Below, piece after piece: positions 45,721 through 54,899 of a DNA stretch of 64,000 bases. Within the stretch, counting starts at the first letter, position 1, and each line of letters begins with the position of its first letter. The DNA is from an uncultured Mediterraneibacter sp. (lineage in GTDB: Bacteria; Bacillota; Clostridia; Lachnospirales; Lachnospiraceae): NCBI GenBank assembly GCA_934309345.1, contig CAKRDD010000005.1:1-64000 (forward strand), given 5' to 3'. A program made the translations under genes and the position numbers. The notes under the pieces were generated by a model. The model ran no database searches, was not told where the DNA came from, and saw only the letters and a program-made list of their open reading frames with translations.

Positions 45721-46509
45721 TTATCTGTAATTTTCATTCTCATTTATAGCGTTTTGAATATATAGATTCATTTCGTTTCTTATTTGTTCCATCTGTTTTC
45801 CAGTATCTGGATTTGTATACGGAATCCTTCCTATAATTTTATCCACATAATGGTTATCTCTTATACTTTCATATGTCGCTTTAAAATTTATATCATAAAA
45901 ATATGCAAGATAAGATATCCAGTAATCCATCTTTGTCTTTCTTGTCTTTAATAGAATTGATTTATGATTTTTGAATTGTTGCATAACTTCTGGCGTAATT
46001 TCCGACATTCCTACCTGTTCTGCCGTAACTCCCAGAAGAGTTTCAATTGCTGTTTCGAGTTTTACTCTGCAATTGTCAAGTTTATCTGCATCACGTATAA
46101 TTTGGGCATGCATCAATTCCCGCTCATTCGTAATTCCTTTTAAGCAGTAATCACTATGATGTCCTATTGCTGTTTTTATAATTTCATCCCACTTATTTTC
46201 TTCGACAAAACGCCGAATCAGTCTCTCCTCAAATAAAATTCTCACACCGAATGCTGCATGATCCATCGTTCCCGGTTCAAAACTGTTGTAACATTTCAAT
46301 TGTTCAAATCTTCCAATATCATGTAACAATCCAATAATCTGAGCGAGCTCACAATCTTCTGCGGACAGTTTCATATCTTCTGTAATTTTTTTACTGCATT
46401 CCATCACTCCATAAGTATGCACAATCTTCAACTTTATCTTTTCATTTTTTTGGTCATAATCATTCAAATAGTTTTCAAAAGCTTTCTTCGCATATTGTAA
46501 ATCAATCAT
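45721..46509 (-). CDS. HD-domain phosphohydrolase
   Basis: The 262-residue protein shows the HD metal site: IVHTYGVMECSKKI, IIGLLHDIGRFEQ, IGHHSDY and IIRDADKLDN. The fold is that of nucleotide or cyclic-nucleotide phosphohydrolases. The start is the ATG at 46509, eight bases after AGGTGGG; the TTG overlapping the previous stop lacks a site. It is cotranscribed with the phosphoesterase at 46530. Confidence 0.9.
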   Translation of the reverse strand: MIDLQYAKKAFENYLNDYDQKNEKIKLKIVHTYGVMECSKKITEDMKLSAEDCELAQIIGLLHDIGRFEQLKCYNSFEPGTMDHAAFGVRILFEERLIRRFVEENKWDEIIKTAIGHHSDYCLKGITNERELMHAQIIRDADKLDNCRVKLETAIETLLGVTAEQVGMSEITPEVMQQFKNHKSILLKTRKTKMDYWISYLAYFYDINFKATYESIRDNHYVDKIIGRIPYTNPDTGKQMEQIRNEMNLYIQNAINENENYR

Positions 46510-46529
46510 TTCGTTTTCCCACCTTATTT

Positions 46530-47252
46530 TCAAGATTTTTCAACATAATATTCCCGTCCTGTATCTAGACAAACTGCAGCCAAACGTCCATTTCTTCGAT
46601 TACAGCCACAATCAATCGCAATATGATGATTCTCCCTGTATACATAACCCGGTTTTGGATTCCCCATAATTCCTTGTGTCGGTGTATGTCCTGTCACCAC
46701 ATAGGTATCTTCAAAATATTGGATATCATACTCAGCCCTGTCCCATATTAATTCTTTTAGGGAATATTCTTCCATATCTTTTCCCGGATAATAATTTCCC
46801 AATCCTCCGTGAACTAATACGTAGTTTTTCCCATTAACTGTCAGTTCTTCGTAAATCATAAAGTCTTTTATAAAATCAATCACTTCATATTGCATTTCCC
46901 GGCTCAATGTCCGAAACTCATCGATGGTTGACTTGCTTCCGTTGTATTGCCAGGTCACAAGATTCTCTAACATTTTTTCATCAACTTTTTCGATAGAAAT
47001 CTCTGTAATTTCCTGCATTAAGAATTCCAGACACTCTAACGCCATAAGCTCATGATTTCCTGTCAGACATACCACATTTGGCATTTCCATAAGCTTCAGA
47101 ATAATCTGAATCGGATGAGGACCTCTGTCCAGAATATCTCCAAGAACATACAACGTATCCGTCTCTTTCAAATGGATTTCTTCTAACAATCTGATAAACA
47201 ATTCGTACTCTCCATGAATATCTGAAACAACATAAGTAGCTATGTCAATCAT
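46530..47252 (-). CDS. Calcineurin-like metallophosphoesterase (copy 6, paralogue of copy 1)
   Basis: The 240-residue enzyme has YVVSDIHGEYEL, LGDILDRGPHP, CLTGNHELM, LVHGGLGNYYPG and TGHTPTQGI, and is highly similar along its length to the gene at 38038. It ends naturally in DTGREYYVEKS. The start is placed at the ATG at 47252; an upstream ATG at 47273 is possible. Confidence 0.9.
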   Translation of the reverse strand: MIDIATYVVSDIHGEYELFIRLLEEIHLKETDTLYVLGDILDRGPHPIQIILKLMEMPNVVCLTGNHELMALECLEFLMQEITEISIEKVDEKMLENLVTWQYNGSKSTIDEFRTLSREMQYEVIDFIKDFMIYEELTVNGKNYVLVHGGLGNYYPGKDMEEYSLKELIWDRAEYDIQYFEDTYVVTGHTPTQGIMGNPKPGYVYRENHHIAIDCGCNRRNGRLAAVCLDTGREYYVEKS

Positions 47253-47310
47253 CCCCTTTCGTTCCCAAAACACCCTAGCGCACTCTAAATTTTTCCGCTT
47301 CCGGTATCAC

Positions 47311-50154
47311 TTAACATGCAAATCCAATCTTCTTTATCTTTCTTTTCATTTCCGTCGGAATCTCTGGAATATCGCTTTCTTCAATGGTAGTCAGCACTTC
47401 TGTTTCAATTTTTGTTTCGTCCATCTGACATATTCTTTCTGCCAGATTCATCTCTGCTTCTTCCAACATTTTTCTAGCAAATCTTCCATTTCCATAGTCT
47501 CTGCTTTCTTTTACGCTCTCGAAATTCTTTTTTAACTTTTTCATTCCTGCCTCTGTGATTGTCATTTGTTTTCTTGAAAGCATCAATTTTGTAATCTCAC
47601 AAAGTTCCTCAACAGTGTAATCATCAAATTCTACGCTAAATACAATTCTGGAACGCATACCCGGATTTCTGTCAAGAAACGCCTTCATTGGTTCCGGATA
47701 ACCGGCAAAGATTACAATCACATTATCCCTATGATTTTCCATCTCCTGAACGATCGTATTGATTGCCTCATCGCCAAATCCATTGTCATAGCCGTCACAC
47801 AGTGAATAAGCCTCATCAATAAAAAGGACTCCTCCTTGTGCTTCTTTAAACTTTTTCTTAACTAACGGTGCCGTAGCTCCTACGTGTTCACCCACAAGAT
47901 CTGCACGCCCTGCCTCTACAAACACGCCTGTTGATAATATTTTCTCATCTTTCATAATCTCTGCAAACAATCTGGCTACCGTAGTCTTTGCTGTTCCCGG
48001 ATTTCCTGTAAAGACCATGTGTAAAGAAGCTTTATCCCTTTGAAGACCTTTCTCCATACAAAGCTTGTTTATCTTATGTTTGGCAATCGCTTTATGGATT
48101 ACTGTTTTAACAGAAGCTAATCCGACCATTTCGTCTAATTCTTTTCTGGCTGTTCCTGATTCTCTTTCCTTCTTTTCTCCTTCTCCCAACATCTGTATAT
48201 CCGACTTCGTAATCTGAAAAAGCTCTTCCTTTTGAATGTCACTCGCGCTTTCGCTTGTTGAAAGCAGCCTTACTGACTGTTGTCTAACCGCACGTTCCAT
48301 CAGATTACGGACATATCTTCCATTCCCAAAATCATCAACATTTCTTACTTTTTCAAAGATGTAATGTGCCTCTTTTATAGCGTCATCTGTCACACAGAAT
48401 CCTTTTTCATGGATCATCAGCTTAAAAATATCTGTAAGTTCCTCTGCTGTGTAATCCGGAAAATCAATCCAATATGGTATTCTGCTTTTCAATCCTTCAT
48501 TTCTCTTCATAAATGCTTTCATTCTTTCATTGTATCCTGCAAGAATGACAATCACATTTTCTCTTTGATTTTCCATTTCCTGAAGCATCACTGTAATAGC
48601 TGTGTCACTCTTCATAGCATACGCTTCATCTATGAACAGAACACCTCCTCTTGCTGCCAGAAATGCTTCTCTGATAGCACTTACGCATCCTAGTCCATCC
48701 AGATCCATTCCTCCACGCTCAACAAATGCACCGCTTTTTAAAATGCCTTTTTCTTTTGTAATTCCTGCAAATAATTTCGCAACTGTAGTTTTGGCACTTC
48801 CCGGGTTCCCGCCAAAAATCATATGCATCGAACTGGTATGATAATCATTTCCTTTTCGTTTTTTTCGTTCTTTTTCAACAATATCTGCCGTAATAATCTT
48901 ATCAATCTGCTCTTTTACAATTTTCAGGCCAATCATGTTATTTAACTTTTCATAAGCGGATACTTCATTTTCATCTCTGTCCAACAAGAAATCTTCCGAA
49001 AAGTTGTAATCATATGCTTTCAATATATTTTTATTTAGACACCATGCTTCAAACTGCTCGTAAGCCCTCAATACATCTGTCTGCGAAAACTTATGTCCTG
49101 GGAACAATGCCATGAACTCCTGTGCCTGTCCTGCATATTTTGAATATTCGGATTTTTCAATCAGCCTCTGCATATAATCGACCGCTGCTTTTCTATCCCC
49201 TGTTCCTTCTCTTAACATAATCGTCATCATATATCTTTTTAACTGTGGCAAGAGATAATAGGCAAATCCCGGATGATCCATATCATATGTAAATACAAAC
49301 AGGCATTGGTTCCGATACTTCTTTATAAGTTTCTCCAGATATTGACTTGCCATTACATAATCAACCGGATCACACCCAAACTTTTCAGATAAATCTAAGA
49401 CAATCACTCCGCCATAACTGTTTTCGATAATTTCTTCAAGATGGTTATTTTTCCTAAACAGATTAGGTTCTATTTCACTGACGATTTCCATTCTTCTGCT
49501 GTTGATTCGATTCGCTTTGCGTAAGTTCTGAACAAGTACTTCTGTCATTTCACCTGCTGCTTCAAAGCTACGACTGGATATCACATAATGAACCAAATTT
49601 CCACTGTATTCAGATAGATTTGCATGCGCCTTTATATTTCTCAGTTCCTCCACAAAATCCTGATGGTAGATACTGCAGATCTCACACTCCTGTTCAGAAA
49701 TAATACGCTCCTTAAAATCATAAGGAAATGGTCTTGTATCATTCATACAAGAATAATAATAGATCCATAAATTTGACGATTCTATGATCCGATTAGAATA
49801 ATCAAAACATCTTCTTCTTTTACATTCAAGAAAACATTCCATGAACTGATGCATCGTTATCTCAAATGGCTCTACTTTTACCTGCTTTATTCCAAATGTA
49901 TCTCGCAACATTTCAAGAATACCTTCATATACATTTTGAAAACTTAGCTTCTGTTCATCGAAAGAAAAGATTGCAGAAATCAGATTGTCCTCTTCCCGAT
50001 ACACTAAAAACGTCCTGTTATTTTTCATATTCTGATACATATACGAGTTGATAGATTCGAGTACATTGTCGTAACCATAGTGTCTGAGTTCGATTTTTGC
50101 ATTTTCCTTAATCTCCTCTACATTTGTACCCAACTTAAAACCATAATATCTCAT
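47311..50154 (-). CDS. Tandem AAA+ ATPase, CbxX/CfqX (EccA-like) type
   Basis: The protein has 947 residues. The N-terminal ~400 residues are helical and unassigned. Two AAA+ modules follow: Walker A GGNPGSAKTTVAKLFA near 445 with GGVLFIDEAYAM, and Walker A TGNPGTAKTTVARLFA near 717 with GGVLFIDEAYSL. Both have arginine-finger segments (GLKSRIPY, GMRSRIVF) and the YGNGR/FGNGRYVRN sensor motif. CbxX-type enzymes remodel partner protein complexes. The start is the ATG at 50154 after GGGAGG. The target in this island is unknown. Confidence 0.93.
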   Translation of the reverse strand: MRYYGFKLGTNVEEIKENAKIELRHYGYDNVLESINSYMYQNMKNNRTFLVYREEDNLISAIFSFDEQKLSFQNVYEGILEMLRDTFGIKQVKVEPFEITMHQFMECFLECKRRRCFDYSNRIIESSNLWIYYYSCMNDTRPFPYDFKERIISEQECEICSIYHQDFVEELRNIKAHANLSEYSGNLVHYVISSRSFEAAGEMTEVLVQNLRKANRINSRRMEIVSEIEPNLFRKNNHLEEIIENSYGGVIVLDLSEKFGCDPVDYVMASQYLEKLIKKYRNQCLFVFTYDMDHPGFAYYLLPQLKRYMMTIMLREGTGDRKAAVDYMQRLIEKSEYSKYAGQAQEFMALFPGHKFSQTDVLRAYEQFEAWCLNKNILKAYDYNFSEDFLLDRDENEVSAYEKLNNMIGLKIVKEQIDKIITADIVEKERKKRKGNDYHTSSMHMIFGGNPGSAKTTVAKLFAGITKEKGILKSGAFVERGGMDLDGLGCVSAIREAFLAARGGVLFIDEAYAMKSDTAITVMLQEMENQRENVIVILAGYNERMKAFMKRNEGLKSRIPYWIDFPDYTAEELTDIFKLMIHEKGFCVTDDAIKEAHYIFEKVRNVDDFGNGRYVRNLMERAVRQQSVRLLSTSESASDIQKEELFQITKSDIQMLGEGEKKERESGTARKELDEMVGLASVKTVIHKAIAKHKINKLCMEKGLQRDKASLHMVFTGNPGTAKTTVARLFAEIMKDEKILSTGVFVEAGRADLVGEHVGATAPLVKKKFKEAQGGVLFIDEAYSLCDGYDNGFGDEAINTIVQEMENHRDNVIVIFAGYPEPMKAFLDRNPGMRSRIVFSVEFDDYTVEELCEITKLMLSRKQMTITEAGMKKLKKNFESVKESRDYGNGRFARKMLEEAEMNLAERICQMDETKIETEVLTTIEESDIPEIPTEMKRKIKKIGFAC

Positions 50155-50321
50155 ACTTTTTTCCTCCCACTGAAGAACCTGTTTTTTGAATATCATCTAT
50201 TCTTGTTATATCTGATATCATAAAAATAATAGGACATTTTATGTCTTAATTTCCATGAGCTAATTAATTTTTGAAACAAATGTATCTTATTAGAGCGAGA
50301 GACCAACACCTCTCGCTCCAA

Positions 50322-51503
50322 TTATTTGATTCGTCTTTCCAAAGCCTCTTTCATCCGTTCTTTCAATATCAGTTTCGTTTTATCGCCTTCCAGAATCTCC
50401 AGACAATCTATATACTGCATCAGCCAAAAAGAAAACGCTTTAATATTTATTTTCGGGAATTTTAGTCGCACCATTTTCACTGATTTATTTTCTAACTGAT
50501 CTGTTTCTCTATTTTTCACTTGCTTTTCCGAATAATAAGTTCCCAGAATTTTGTACAATCCATTTTCCTGTGCTCCAAACCAGTCTACAATCTGCGTAAC
50601 CTGTTCCTCTTCAAATCCAATTATGACATCTTCTTTTAACATCCCAGAATAAAAATAAGGATTTGCTGTCATAAACTTCTGCGGATTCATCCACTCACTA
50701 TTCTGCACTTCTTCACTTTTCAGATTATCCAGTACCTGGATTTCACTCATCAAATCAATCCGATAAAACAGAAAATCTGAGACATGCACTTTTTTTGCCA
50801 TCAGATAATAACGCCCATTACTCATCATAATCTGAAAAGGTGACACACAACGATTCTGATCACCTGTTGGCTTCAGATGAAATTCTTCCTCTTCATATCG
50901 GTACGCCTCTAATTTAAACTTAATTTTCTTCCTTCTGTCGATTGCATCCTGAATCTCCAACACATTCTTCATGACATTTATGCCACCATCATCACTTTCT
51001 GAATACGGCATATATTCTACGATTTGTTCCATAAAATCTGTCATGTTCTTCACCTGACCGCAACCAAAAATATCCTGAAGATTACTATAATAATCCGGCT
51101 TAAATTCCGGTGTTAAAATCTTGGAATAGATTACCGCATCCATCAAAAATCTTGGGAATTCTCCCGGTACATCTTCCACAACCTTTTTCTCATACCAGTA
51201 ACCCGTTATCTTCCTTTCCCTCTTTCTGAATCCAAGGTAATAATCATCCTTTTCTTTCAGCCCGTTTCCTTCTTCGTCTAATTTTATCTGCTCGATTTCC
51301 TCGTCTGTACCAAGTAATTGTCGCAGATTCCGGGATACACTTCGGGAATCTATCGTACGTGGAAGCTCATTTGCTTCCTTCGCACGAATTTCTTCCAAGG
51401 CATTCAGTTTGTCGTGTATTTCTTTCACTGTTGCCGTTTTTTGTTTTGTTGCACCGGTGGACTTTAGGGCCTGGATTAATTCTTGTTCTTTGAATTTTGA
51501 CAT
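50322..51503 (-). CDS. WYL-domain regulator (copy A)
   Basis: The 393-residue protein has an N-terminal winged-helix-like part (VKEIHDKLN ... SVSRNLRQLLG) and a WYL-type core (KKIKFKLEAYRYE, RCVSPFQIMMSNGRYYLMAK, FLFYRIDLM), then a C-terminal WCX-like part (VIIGFEEEQVTQIVDWFG). It overlaps the upstream gene by 28 bp. A close paralogue is at 62892. WYL proteins often sense nucleotides or nucleic acid in defence islands. Confidence 0.9.
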   Translation of the reverse strand: MSKFKEQELIQALKSTGATKQKTATVKEIHDKLNALEEIRAKEANELPRTIDSRSVSRNLRQLLGTDEEIEQIKLDEEGNGLKEKDDYYLGFRKRERKITGYWYEKKVVEDVPGEFPRFLMDAVIYSKILTPEFKPDYYSNLQDIFGCGQVKNMTDFMEQIVEYMPYSESDDGGINVMKNVLEIQDAIDRRKKIKFKLEAYRYEEEEFHLKPTGDQNRCVSPFQIMMSNGRYYLMAKKVHVSDFLFYRIDLMSEIQVLDNLKSEEVQNSEWMNPQKFMTANPYFYSGMLKEDVIIGFEEEQVTQIVDWFGAQENGLYKILGTYYSEKQVKNRETDQLENKSVKMVRLKFPKINIKAFSFWLMQYIDCLEILEGDKTKLILKERMKEALERRIK

Positions 51504-52225
51504 GTTGATTTTAACCTTTTTCTCTTAATTTCTTCACACTTTTCTATAAAATAGATAAATTCTTCACATATTTTTTTTGCAATTGTATTTCTCAATTTTT
51601 CTTGTTCTATATCATTAAGCGAAAATTGAATTGGTGGATTATAACAAACATTGCGATTCTGTGATTTTTCAATAATATGATTCAACTGTGATTTTTGTCC
51701 CTGATATGATGTTGGATAACAAATGATACATTCTCCCTCTTTTGTTTTATTAACATACTCACCTACACAACAATCAAATTGAACTGCTGCAAGAATACAA
51801 TTTACAGAGTTCTCCTCTTTGCTAATGTAAAATCTCATAAAATTGATTTCATAAACTATATTATTCTTTTTCATATATATGTATTTAAACAAGGGACTTG
51901 TTGGTGCATGATTTCCCTTATTTGTATCAAGAAAAAGTGTATCTTTCTCAATAGAACATTCGGAAGTAATAACATTATCCCTTTTCTTTAACAATTCCCT
52001 AACGTCTTTTCGTAAAAGAACAATTTTATCTGCAATATCCTTTTCGCATATATGATCAGCTGGATATAAATGAAAATTATACGATTTATCATCAAATATT
52101 TTTTCATATGCCATTTCCTCAATTTTATTTTCTTCTTTTACAGATTCCACATAAAGATTACCGATTGAATAATTTCCAAACTCGGCTTTTCTCTTATCGT
52201 ATTGTTTTTTACTTATATTGCTCAT
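51476..52225 (-). CDS. Unknown 249-residue protein
   Basis: I do not recognise this protein. It is Lys/Glu/Asn-rich, without membrane helices or signal peptide. Six or more cysteines are scattered (NCILAAVQFDCCVGEYV, ECIICYPTSYQG). Its 3' end overlaps the WYL gene by 28 bp, so the two are translated together and may act together. Codon use is AT-rich. Confidence 0.75.
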   Translation of the reverse strand: MSNISKKQYDKRKAEFGNYSIGNLYVESVKEENKIEEMAYEKIFDDKSYNFHLYPADHICEKDIADKIVLLRKDVRELLKKRDNVITSECSIEKDTLFLDTNKGNHAPTSPLFKYIYMKKNNIVYEINFMRFYISKEENSVNCILAAVQFDCCVGEYVNKTKEGECIICYPTSYQGQKSQLNHIIEKSQNRNVCYNPPIQFSLNDIEQEKLRNTIAKKICEEFIYFIEKCEEIKRKRLKSTCQNSKNKN

Positions 52226-52383
52226 TATATTTTCTCCACTTACAAATTATTTAATTGCCAAAAACCTATTCTTTTCATACCTGCCCTTAAGATTCAAAAT
52301 CTTTCTATAATATTTCCCAGTTTCTCATTAATTTACAAACTTCTACTTACTCTATTCGTCCTGCATAGCTACTGGTAACTCTT

Positions 52384-52953
52384 TCATTCATTACTCCACT
52401 CAAAATCTTCCTCGAACACCAACGCCAGCGTCCTCAACAGTTCATTCTGAAAGATTCTTTCCTCTGAGTATCCAAGATTTCCGTCTTCATTCTTTTTCTG
52501 AATTTCCGAAAAATATTTTTCCTGATCGGTCATTTGCTTTTCATCCGGATAGCATGCAAGTTTTGCATCACACAATCCCATAGCGATTTCACTATATTCC
52601 TTCGGGCATGCTTTCTTTAGATCAAATGCACAATCAAAATATAGGATCTTAGGATTGATTTTCTTCCATCTTGTTACCACCCCTGGGATTTCGTACTTTC
52701 TTACAAACACTTCTGTTTCATCCACGATTTGTGTCAGTTTTTCCTTTACTTCTGTTTCTCCAAGAAATAAAACATCTACTTTCTTTCTGATGTCCAGCAA
52801 TTTTTCTCCCATATAATCCCAAATATCAATTTCTTTGTTCTTCTCTTCACTCGGAATATCATTATAGCCGGATGTTTTTTCATATAAAGCCAATACGTCC
52901 CAAAGCATTCCATAAACTGTTTTAATTGATGTTCTGAGTTCTTCTTCTCTCAT
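52384..52953 (-). CDS. Unknown protein, short form of the 42366 family
   Basis: The 189-residue soluble protein aligns with the C-terminal half of the 302-residue protein at 42366 (VRKYEIPGVVTRWKKINPKI, LYFDCAFDLKKACPKEY, MTDQEKYFSEIQKKN). It lacks the N-terminal basic part. The function is unknown. Confidence 0.8.
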   Translation of the reverse strand: MREEELRTSIKTVYGMLWDVLALYEKTSGYNDIPSEEKNKEIDIWDYMGEKLLDIRKKVDVLFLGETEVKEKLTQIVDETEVFVRKYEIPGVVTRWKKINPKILYFDCAFDLKKACPKEYSEIAMGLCDAKLACYPDEKQMTDQEKYFSEIQKKNEDGNLGYSEERIFQNELLRTLALVFEEDFEWSNE

Positions 52954-53059
52954 AGGCGCCTCCTACTTTGTGCTGTTTTTGTTGTTGATGCCATTATATC
53001 ATATTTAAGACATTTTTTGTCCTATTTATGACTTGCTATTATTTTTTTAATTTTTTCTG

Positions 53060-53911
53060 TTAAACAGCAAATTCCTTTGCAAACACCTCATAATTCAATG
53101 TATCTCTCGACGAACAGTAAATGGCTAATTCGATAGTTTCAAAATCATATTTATGTTCGTCAATTGCTGCATGCATTGCTTTCGCAACCAACTCCGGCGG
53201 ATTTGCAAAGGCTCCACATCCAAAAGCTCCCAAAATAATAACGTCCGATTTCGCACTACTTGCTATGTCTAAGACTCGATTTATTCTCTTCTTATATATA
53301 TCAAACAACTTTTTATCCGTAATAGTCTTTTTCCAGTTTTTATCATACTGTAACATATATCTCAGATTTGGTGCTGCACAACTAATTACATCTACATCAA
53401 ACCAGTCTTTCTCCGATAAAAGAGCCGGTTTGGCAGTATCACTCTTAAATACCGTCACGTCGCATGTTTGTATGCAATCATCATTATAAAGAGAATTCAT
53501 CTTTCCTGTTTTCAATGCATATCTGTGTTTTTTATGAAATGCTTCTGTAATCTCACTTGCTGATATACATTTGTACAGAGTACTGATTCTACATAAGCAT
53601 TCTTCCTGAGCACCGGCTCCTTTTGTCACTCCGCCGCCTGGATTAGTTGCTGAAGCAAAGTTTAGTACACTGATATGTTTTCCTCTATACGCTGAAGCCG
53701 CCTCAAAACTTCTTTTCTTTGAAACGATAATCTCAGCTTCTTTTCCTGTTTCGCGTTCATGTGTAAGATTCTGCAAAATAGCATCTGCATTTTTCTCCGA
53801 AATTACTTTATTACATGCCATAGAATTTTTAATCTTGTCCTTCAACTTATGATTAGTTTCACACATCCATACTGTATTTTCAAATATCTTTATCAACTCT
53901 TCTCTAGCCAT
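53060..53911 (-). CDS. TIGR02452-type poly(ADP-ribose) glycohydrolase (microbial PARG)
   Basis: The 283-residue macrodomain-type enzyme has the signature GGGVTKGAGAQEE with the catalytic glutamates, preceded by ISVLNFASATNPGGG, and a late GAFGCGAFANPPELVAKAM phosphate loop. Members remove ADP-ribose from proteins or nucleic acids. It lies next to a phosphoesterase gene, which could act on the released ADP-ribose or on nucleotide ends. Confidence 0.93.
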   Translation of the reverse strand: MAREELIKIFENTVWMCETNHKLKDKIKNSMACNKVISEKNADAILQNLTHERETGKEAEIIVSKKRSFEAASAYRGKHISVLNFASATNPGGGVTKGAGAQEECLCRISTLYKCISASEITEAFHKKHRYALKTGKMNSLYNDDCIQTCDVTVFKSDTAKPALLSEKDWFDVDVISCAAPNLRYMLQYDKNWKKTITDKKLFDIYKKRINRVLDIASSAKSDVIILGAFGCGAFANPPELVAKAMHAAIDEHKYDFETIELAIYCSSRDTLNYEVFAKEFAV

Positions 53912-53926
53912 CTACTCTCCTTTTTT

Positions 53927-54583
53927 TCAAACATAAAACTCTTCTTTTGTTTCCAGGCATAGACATCCTAATTTTCCATTTCTAAAACCACCTCCGCAAT
54001 CACACATGATAAGATTCCCTTTTTCATTTCTCCAAATCTTATGATTCACAGTGTTTCTATGACCACATATTGAAGTATAACCTTCTACTCCATTACAGAA
54101 ATACTCTGGGTTCATCTCATTTCCAATTAAATAATAATACTTATTCTCTGTACATTCAGGCTTTGATGTCATCGCATGCGCAAGCAGATATTTTTCATTA
54201 TTCACCTGAACGCTCAGCTGAAGTGGCCAGGTTAAAATTTGTCTTGCAAGATTCTGAACATCCACCTCTACCAACCTTCGAGTAAGACATCGAAATGTAT
54301 TGTACTGATATGGTTCTGTTTTTCTTCTTTTCCACTCCGGCATTTGATAAAATTTTAAAATGTATGCCGCCAGCCATTCGTCATGATTACCTCTAATCAT
54401 AGAGCAATTGTCTCCCAGTTCCATTACTTTAAAATATAAATCTACCGGATTCGGATTGTAATCAGAACGGTCGAACAAATCTCCTAAGATGAACAGCTTG
54501 TCCTCTTTGGAAAATTCAATCATCTTTAATAATTCACAAAACTTTTGATAATCATTATGAATATCACTAACGACATAATGCAT
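53927..54583 (-). CDS. Calcineurin-like metallophosphoesterase (copy 7)
   Basis: The 218-residue enzyme has YVVSDIHNDYQKF, FILGDLFDRSDYNPNP, MIRGNHDEWLA, LLAHAMTS and ICGHRNTV. It resembles the broken copy at 43553. Neighbours on both sides are within 16 bp, so it is in an operon with the small basic protein and PARG. Confidence 0.9.
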   Translation of the reverse strand: MHYVVSDIHNDYQKFCELLKMIEFSKEDKLFILGDLFDRSDYNPNPVDLYFKVMELGDNCSMIRGNHDEWLAAYILKFYQMPEWKRRKTEPYQYNTFRCLTRRLVEVDVQNLARQILTWPLQLSVQVNNEKYLLAHAMTSKPECTENKYYYLIGNEMNPEYFCNGVEGYTSICGHRNTVNHKIWRNEKGNLIMCDCGGGFRNGKLGCLCLETKEEFYV

Positions 54584-54586
54584 TTT

Positions 54587-54853
54587 TTATTTTCTCCTAT
54601 AACATTTTTGCCACAGATTCGGATAGTCTCTAAGATTAAGACGAGATTCTTCTCTCCAGATAGGCTCTCCCCAATGACGATAATCGCATATATCCCACGA
54701 TTCATTTTCTTTCCGATAATGGTTCGATTTTCCAGTCAGACTATCATAAGGATTCCTTTTTGTTCTTCGCCGAATTCTTCTATTTGCCAGCTTTTTAGCA
54801 AATCGATCTTTATCACCTTTATAAACTGGTGTATGTTTATAGCTTCGACTCAT
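54587..54853 (-). CDS. Small basic protein, unknown
   Basis: The 88-residue protein is strongly basic (MSRSYKHTPVYKGDKDRF, KKLANRRIRRRTKRNP) with a Trp/Tyr-rich second half (WDICDYRHWGEPIW). Short proteins starting MSRSYKxTPV are common in bacteria but uncharacterised. The charge suggests nucleic-acid binding. It is 3 bp upstream of the phosphoesterase gene. Confidence 0.75.
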   Translation of the reverse strand: MSRSYKHTPVYKGDKDRFAKKLANRRIRRRTKRNPYDSLTGKSNHYRKENESWDICDYRHWGEPIWREESRLNLRDYPNLWQKCYRRK

Positions 54854-54899
54854 AATATACAGTCTCCATATTCAACATATTTTCTTTTTATCCCGATGT

